Assembly (NCBI RefSeq): GCF_001438705.1
Contig: NZ_JQBP01000001.1
Location: forward strand, 167,220 to 231,219
From: Weissella kandleri
GTDB lineage: Bacteria; Bacillota; Bacilli; Lactobacillales; Lactobacillaceae
DNA: 64,000 nt
Direction: 5' to 3'
The translations under genes and the position numbers were made by a program. Shown here piece by piece: positions 59,908-64,000 of the stretch (position 1 is the stretch's first letter; the number at the start of each line of letters is the position of its first letter). The notes under the pieces were generated by a model, which saw nothing but the letters and a program-made list of their open reading frames with translations, did not search any database and was not told where the DNA came from.

Positions 59908-60969
59908 ATGTATTTAGCATTAAATGAAATTAAAAAAAACAAAATTAGATATGGGCTTGTTATTTCTGTTATCAGTCTGATTACGTTTTTAATTTTTATA
60001 TTAACTTCATTAGCACTAGGTTTAGCAAATGAAAACACTACGGCATTAAAGACGTGGAAAATTAAATCTGCGATTATTACTAAAGATTCTAATGGTAATA
60101 TAGGACAATCTTTAATGTCAGAAGAACAATTTAAAAAGATAAAAATGAATAGTGGTGATTCTCAAGTCGGTATTACGCCAACAAACTTAAAAATGGGGCG
60201 CGATGAAACTAAATCAGTCCAGTATGTAGGGGTGAAAAAAGACCAAGAAGTCTACAATAAGTTAGAATATATTACTGGGCGACCTGTTAAAGCGGATAAT
60301 GAAGTTGTAGTATCGGATAAAATTAGAAATATTAAGGTAAATGATGAAGTTAAGTTAGGGCAGTCGGATCAGTCTTATAAGGTCGTTGGGATTGTAAATA
60401 ACGCCGAGTATAACATGGCACCGGTTGTCTATGGGGCGTTAAACCAATGGCACAAGATAAAAGGGGTCGATGCTCATTTTGTTGGGAGTGGTGTTTTATC
60501 TATTAATCATAAGAATAATAATGAGATATATTCTCAAGATTTAACCCTATTAACTATAGATGAATTTATGAATAAGCTGCCAGGGTATAGCGCGCAAAAT
60601 GCAACATTCACATTCATGATTGCGTTCTTAGTATTGATTTCGCTGGTAGTTGTTACCATTTTCTTATATATTCTAACAACACAAAAGGTTAAAAATTTAG
60701 CAGTCTTAAGAGCTCAAGGCATACCCAATGCATACTTATTAAAAAATACGTTTAACGAAACAGCAATTATTATGATTTCCTCTATTTTAATGGGGTTGGT
60801 AACGACATTTGTGATTAGTCTTGTTATTCCAGAAAGTGTACCGATGTATTTCGACGTGAAATTCACTTTGCTAATTGCTGGAGGAACATTGATTACTGGG
60901 TTATTAGGTGCGTTGATTCCTATGAGAATTATTTCTAAAATTGACCCAGTTAGCGTAATCGGAGGATAA
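59908..60969 (+). CDS. ABC transporter permease, FtsX/HrtB-like
   Basis: A MacB-type permease of 353 residues: one N-terminal membrane segment (about 12-35), a large extracytoplasmic domain (about 40-225), then three segments (233-257, 285-307, 318-340). The conserved region LAVLRAQGIPNAYLLKNTFNETAIIM and the end PMRIISKIDPVSVIGG fit the FtsX family. Size, layout and order behind a TetR gene resemble HrtB, the haem exporter permease. ATPase gene starts 3 bp later. Confidence 0.82.
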   Translation: MYLALNEIKKNKIRYGLVISVISLITFLIFILTSLALGLANENTTALKTWKIKSAIITKDSNGNIGQSLMSEEQFKKIKMNSGDSQVGITPTNLKMGRDETKSVQYVGVKKDQEVYNKLEYITGRPVKADNEVVVSDKIRNIKVNDEVKLGQSDQSYKVVGIVNNAEYNMAPVVYGALNQWHKIKGVDAHFVGSGVLSINHKNNNEIYSQDLTLLTIDEFMNKLPGYSAQNATFTFMIAFLVLISLVVVTIFLYILTTQKVKNLAVLRAQGIPNAYLLKNTFNETAIIMISSILMGLVTTFVISLVIPESVPMYFDVKFTLLIAGGTLITGLLGALIPMRIISKIDPVSVIGG

Positions 60970-60971
60970 TT

Positions 60972-61646
60972 ATGACATCGTTAAAGTTAGAGAATATTTC
61001 CAAAGTATTTGGAGCTGGAAGCAATCGGGTGACAGCTCTAAGCGATATTGAGTTTGAGGCCAAAAATGGTGAATTTACTTTGATTATTGGTCCCTCAGGA
61101 TCAGGAAAAAGTACTTTGTTGACGATCTTAGGAGGTTTACAAACACCCACCAGTGGGAAAGTACTGTTGAACGACCAAAACGTTGAAAATTACACGCCTA
61201 AAAAATTAGAATATCTACGCCTAAAAAATATAGGATTTGTTCTACAATCTTATAATTTAGTTCCATATCTTACAGTTCAACAGCAATTTGATTTAGTCAC
61301 TAAAGTTAAAGCAACGAATAATATGAGTAGTAGTAGTTTTGATACTGTTATAGACCAATTGGATATTCGTTCATTGCTACACAAATACCCAAATGAACTA
61401 TCTGGAGGTCAAACTCAGCGAGTCGCCATTGCTCGTGCAATGTATCCGAATCCAAGTATTATATTGGCAGACGAGCCGACGGCGGCATTGGATAGTAGTC
61501 GGGTTATTAAGGTAGGTGAAATGTTACATGATATCGCACACGCTCAAAATAAAGCAGTTGTTACGGTAACGCATGACCAACGATTAATTGATTATGCGGA
61601 TCATGTATATGAGTTAGTTGATGGTATTTTATCTCAACAAAAATAA
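60972..61646 (+). CDS. ABC transporter ATP-binding protein, LolD/HrtA-like
   Basis: A 224-residue ATPase of the MacB/LolD class. Walker A GPSGSGKST (near residue 39), Q-loop VLQSYNLVPYLT, signature LSGGQTQRVAIARA, Walker B IILADEPTAALD and the switch histidine in VTVTHDQRL are intact. It pairs with the FtsX-like permease just upstream. Together they probably expel a toxic hydrophobic compound, with haem as the best guess from gene order. Confidence 0.88.
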   Translation: MTSLKLENISKVFGAGSNRVTALSDIEFEAKNGEFTLIIGPSGSGKSTLLTILGGLQTPTSGKVLLNDQNVENYTPKKLEYLRLKNIGFVLQSYNLVPYLTVQQQFDLVTKVKATNNMSSSSFDTVIDQLDIRSLLHKYPNELSGGQTQRVAIARAMYPNPSIILADEPTAALDSSRVIKVGEMLHDIAHAQNKAVVTVTHDQRLIDYADHVYELVDGILSQQK

Positions 61647-61666
61647 CATCCTAGATTCGAGTATTG

Positions 61667-61701
61667 AAAAAGCGCAGTTTTTTATAAAGTCTGCGTTTTT
61701 T
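61667..61701 (+). terminator. Terminator of the TetR-permease-ATPase operon
   Basis: CGCAG pairs with CTGCG, flanked by AAAA and TTTTTT. Confidence 0.8.
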
Positions 61702-62564
61702 GATTTTTAATGATAGTATCAAATTTTAATAATTAGTAGCTTTTAGTTATTGATGGGTTACATACTGAATGTATTTTTAGTAAATGTGCGTTTTATCAAG
61801 AGAATGGTAGAATTATTTTTAGGAAAAACATTTCATAATTGTCGATTAAATTATTTACTATTTCTCATTAATATGGTTCGAAGGAATGTCAAAAAATATC
61901 GATTAAAATATATTTTTGTTCCATTATGTATAACACGAAAATTCTATAATGTGATTAATTATCAGATACTTAGCAAATTTAAATTATAACAAAAGGCGCT
62001 ATTTGTATGGTGCGGGGACAAAAGCCAACGAAATTGGATAATATTTAGAAGGAAAGGATTGGAAGAAATTTCGGTCCTTTTTACTATATGCAGTTCAAAG
62101 TTGTCAAAGTTTCGGTAAAAATACGCAGTTATTTTGATGATTTAAATCTTATTAGTGACTAGAGGATAAGTTTTTCTCAATTCTGTAATGTATTAACAGC
62201 TTATATTGATGAGATATTTCGTTTCAAAATGTGATGATAATAGTTTGGTTTATCATGATAAGCAAGAAAAAAAGTATCGTTTTTTCTTTAAAATTACGGA
62301 AATTAAAAAGATGGCTATTATTTAAAGATAAGTAACTGACTTTAATTTGATAATACTTAAAAACTGGATCAACGATAAAATGTAACGTCTCTTTTTGTTT
62401 TTTATATAATGATTTATTGTAATATTTAATTTCATAATTATAAAACACAATATTTGCCGCGTAAAAGCACAGTGAATTGAAATTTAAACTTGAGTAACTA
62501 TTGTTAGTGTAACCGTTTTCTGATATAGTAGATGAAACAATTTGAGAGAGACGAGGGTTAGGGA
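61702..62564. other. AT-rich intergenic stretch with no recognised gene
   Basis: About 860 bp, clearly richer in A+T than the housekeeping regions. Possible frames of 60-79 codons (for example 61750-61989 on plus and 62224-62448 on minus) lack ribosome sites and family features. A terminator-like stem AAAGGA/TCCTTT with a T-run (62053-62082) ends a short GC-richer patch (61992-62082) that may be the rest of a lost gene. A promoter for the following HD gene probably lies near 62500-62540. Confidence 0.5.
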
Positions 62565-63221
62565 ATGGGATTTCATCAATATTTGTCAGGCTTAACGGAA
62601 TTAGAAATGATTAATCGGGCTCCAGGCTATTTTAAGTATTTCCCACACTCCGTAGCAGCACATTCGTGGAAAGTAACTCAAGTTGCCCAATTTTTGGGTG
62701 ATGTTGAAGAAAAGCAAGGGGAGGCCGTCAATTGGAAGTTGTTGTATGAAAAAGCTTTGAATCACGACATTAATGAACGCTTTATCGGTGATATTCGAAC
62801 ACCGGTGAAATATGCTTCTTCAGAGTTGCGGCATATGTTGGCGGATGTGGAAGAGTCTTTGGCTGACAATTTCATTCGGATGGAAATTCCATCGAATTAT
62901 CGGGATGCTTATCATCGACGCTTGTCAGAAGGGAAGGATGATACTTTAGAGGGCCGTATTCTATCAGTGGCGGATAAAGTTGACCTTTTGTATGAAGCCT
63001 TTGGTGAATTGCAAAAAGGAAACCCTGAACCCGTTTTCTTAGATATTTATAAAGAAAGCTTGGAAACGATTTATGCCTTTCGCGACATGAATAGTACTAA
63101 ATACTTTATTAATGAAGTTTTACCAGAAATGTTAGCCGAGGAATTCCCCGGATCAGAACGCTTGCAACGGATTTATATTGGCATCTTTAACCAAGGAGTT
63201 GAGCAAGCGGACAATGAGTGA
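62565..63221 (+). CDS. YfbR-like HD-domain phosphohydrolase
   Basis: A 218-residue HD-superfamily protein. The metal-site residues appear as HSVAAHSWKV (His), LNHDINERFIGDI (His-Asp) and SVADKVDLLYE (Asp). The family, related to E. coli YfbR, removes phosphate from deoxynucleoside monophosphates. RBS GAGGGTTAGGG lies before ATG. It is alone, with a terminator, before uvrB. Substrate by family only. Confidence 0.85.
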   Translation: MGFHQYLSGLTELEMINRAPGYFKYFPHSVAAHSWKVTQVAQFLGDVEEKQGEAVNWKLLYEKALNHDINERFIGDIRTPVKYASSELRHMLADVEESLADNFIRMEIPSNYRDAYHRRLSEGKDDTLEGRILSVADKVDLLYEAFGELQKGNPEPVFLDIYKESLETIYAFRDMNSTKYFINEVLPEMLAEEFPGSERLQRIYIGIFNQGVEQADNE

Positions 63222-63241
63222 AAATTAGTTTAAACTTAATT

Positions 63242-63283
63242 AAAGATGGCGTATAATATAATTATTAAACACCGTCTTTTTTT
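63242..63283 (+). terminator. Terminator between the HD gene and uvrB
   Basis: AAAGATGG pairs with CCGTCTTT, followed by seven T. The loop is long and AT-rich. Confidence 0.6.
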
Positions 63284-63334
63284 GACGCAATGAAAAGATG
63301 GTTCGGTAGTATAACCAGATAGTGAGGTATAAAG

Positions 63335-64000
63335 ATGATTACGCAACAAGCAGATCGTAAATATGAGGTGGTTTCTAAATATCAACCCACTGGTGATCAA
63401 CCGGCTGCCATTGAAAAGCTCACCACAGGGTTGAAAAATGGAGTGAAGGAACAGATTCTATTAGGGGCAACCGGGACAGGGAAGACATTTACCATTTCCG
63501 AAGTGATTGCCAATGCTAATAAGCCTGTTTTAGTACTTTCGCATAACAAAACCTTAGCGGGGCAATTATATGGGGAATTTAAAGAATTTTTCCCTAATAA
63601 TGCGGTTGAATACTTTGTTTCTTACTATGATTATTATCAACCGGAAGCGTACGTTCCTTCATCAGACACGTATATTGAAAAGGACTCTTCCATCAATGAT
63701 GAAATTGATAAATTGCGAAATTCAGCAACTTCTTCATTGTTGTCACGCAATGATACGATTGTCGTAGCTTCAGTCTCATCAATTTTTGGCTTGGGAGATC
63801 CAAATCAATATCGGGATCATGTGATTAGTTTGCACTTGGGCGATGAAGTGGAACGCAATGGTTTAATGCGGGATTTGATTGATATTCAATTTCAACGGAA
63901 TGATATTGATTTTCAGCGTGGTCGCTTCCGAGTTCGGGGTGATGTGTTAGAAGTGTTCCCAGCTTCTTCTGATGCAAAAGCATTACGGATTGAATTTTTC
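63335..64000 (+). CDS. uvrB: Excinuclease ABC subunit B, N-terminal part
   Basis: The damage-verifying helicase-like subunit of nucleotide excision repair. The frame is open to the window end, giving 222 residues of about 660. The start is [20 protein letters not shown]. Next comes Walker [34 protein letters not shown], and the beta-hairpin region [20 protein letters not shown] used to probe the lesion. The UvrB-specific domain 2 start [18 protein letters not shown] lies at the edge. RBS GTGAGG is 7 bp before the ATG. The 3' end is beyond the window. Confidence 0.97.
   Translation, partial: MITQQADRKYEVVSKYQPTGDQPAAIEKLTTGLKNGVKEQILLGATGTGKTFTISEVIANANKPVLVLSHNKTLAGQLYGEFKEFFPNNAVEYFVSYYDYYQPEAYVPSSDTYIEKDSSINDEIDKLRNSATSSLLSRNDTIVVASVSSIFGLGDPNQYRDHVISLHLGDEVERNGLMRDLIDIQFQRNDIDFQRGRFRVRGDVLEVFPASSDAKALRIEFF

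Noticed and set aside
61750-61989. 79-codon plus-strand frame in the AT-rich gap
   Set aside because: No ribosome site, no recognisable domain, and the composition is what AT-rich noise gives.
62224-62448. 74-codon minus-strand frame in the AT-rich gap
   Set aside because: No ribosome site and repetitive Tyr/Asn/Lys/Ile composition. I could not link it to any family.

Overview
This is a gene-dense chromosomal segment of a low-G+C Gram-positive lactic acid bacterium. The best guess is Weissella or a close relative (Lactobacillaceae, former Leuconostocaceae). The signs are a FemA/FemX branching enzyme, the lactobacillar order of the division and cell wall cluster ending in divIVA and T-box-ileS, a class Ib ribonucleotide reductase with NrdI and NrdH, a pepQ/ccpA divergon, an araBDA pathway, and a type B RNase P RNA next to gpsB. 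The species assignment is inference. I saw no prophage, insertion sequence or CRISPR array.

Layout. 0-9.6 kb: tRNA-Leu (cut by the window edge), a peptidoglycan branching enzyme, a short RadC-like protein, mreBC without mreD, a TauE/SafE exporter pair, a lysine-riboswitch-controlled lysine permease, and prmA-rsmE plus an unknown membrane protein. 9.7-26.5 kb: the dcw cluster (mraZ, rsmH, ftsL, pbp2x, mraY, murD, murG, divIB, ftsA, ftsZ, sepF, yggT, ylmH, divIVA), preceded by an array of MraZ-type boxes and followed by a T-box and ileS. 26.5-31.8 kb: a MarR/FabT-like regulator and the nrdI / nrdHEF reductase locus. 31.8-34.1 kb: pepQ and ccpA, divergent. 34.1-43.8 kb: an arabinose and arabino-oligosaccharide island. 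It holds AraR, a broken GPH-family transporter, a cytoplasmic GH43 enzyme with a LacY-like transporter, and araB-araD-araA-araE. Both operons have the same promoter design: -35, AraR box in the spacer, -10, then a cre site. 43.8-47.5 kb: two oxidoreductases, a small two-gene cassette with a DUF2335 membrane protein, then about 1.1 kb of decayed genes. 47.5-59.1 kb: pbp1A-recU facing ypsA-gpsB-rnpB, then an RlmL-like methyltransferase, pcrA, ligA and camS. 59.1-61.7 kb: an AT-rich TetR-permease-ATPase operon in the order of hrtRBA (haem sensing and efflux), with two palindromic operators over its promoter. 61.7-62.5 kb: AT-rich DNA with no gene I recognise. 62.5-64 kb: a YfbR-like HD phosphohydrolase and the start of uvrB.

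How it works together. Most of the window is housekeeping: wall synthesis and division, DNA repair, nucleotide reduction and rRNA modification. The accessory part is the arabinose island. Oligosaccharides enter through the LacY-like carrier and are cut inside the cell by GH43. Free arabinose enters by AraE, and AraA, AraB and AraD take it to xylulose 5-phosphate. AraR and the CcpA encoded next door are likely to control this. No new defence or mobile system stands out. The least explained items are the DUF2335 cassette, the long NrdI with a repeated dyad in its divergent promoter region, the decayed secreted-protein family at 46.6-47.4 kb, and the AT-rich gap at 61.7-62.5 kb.
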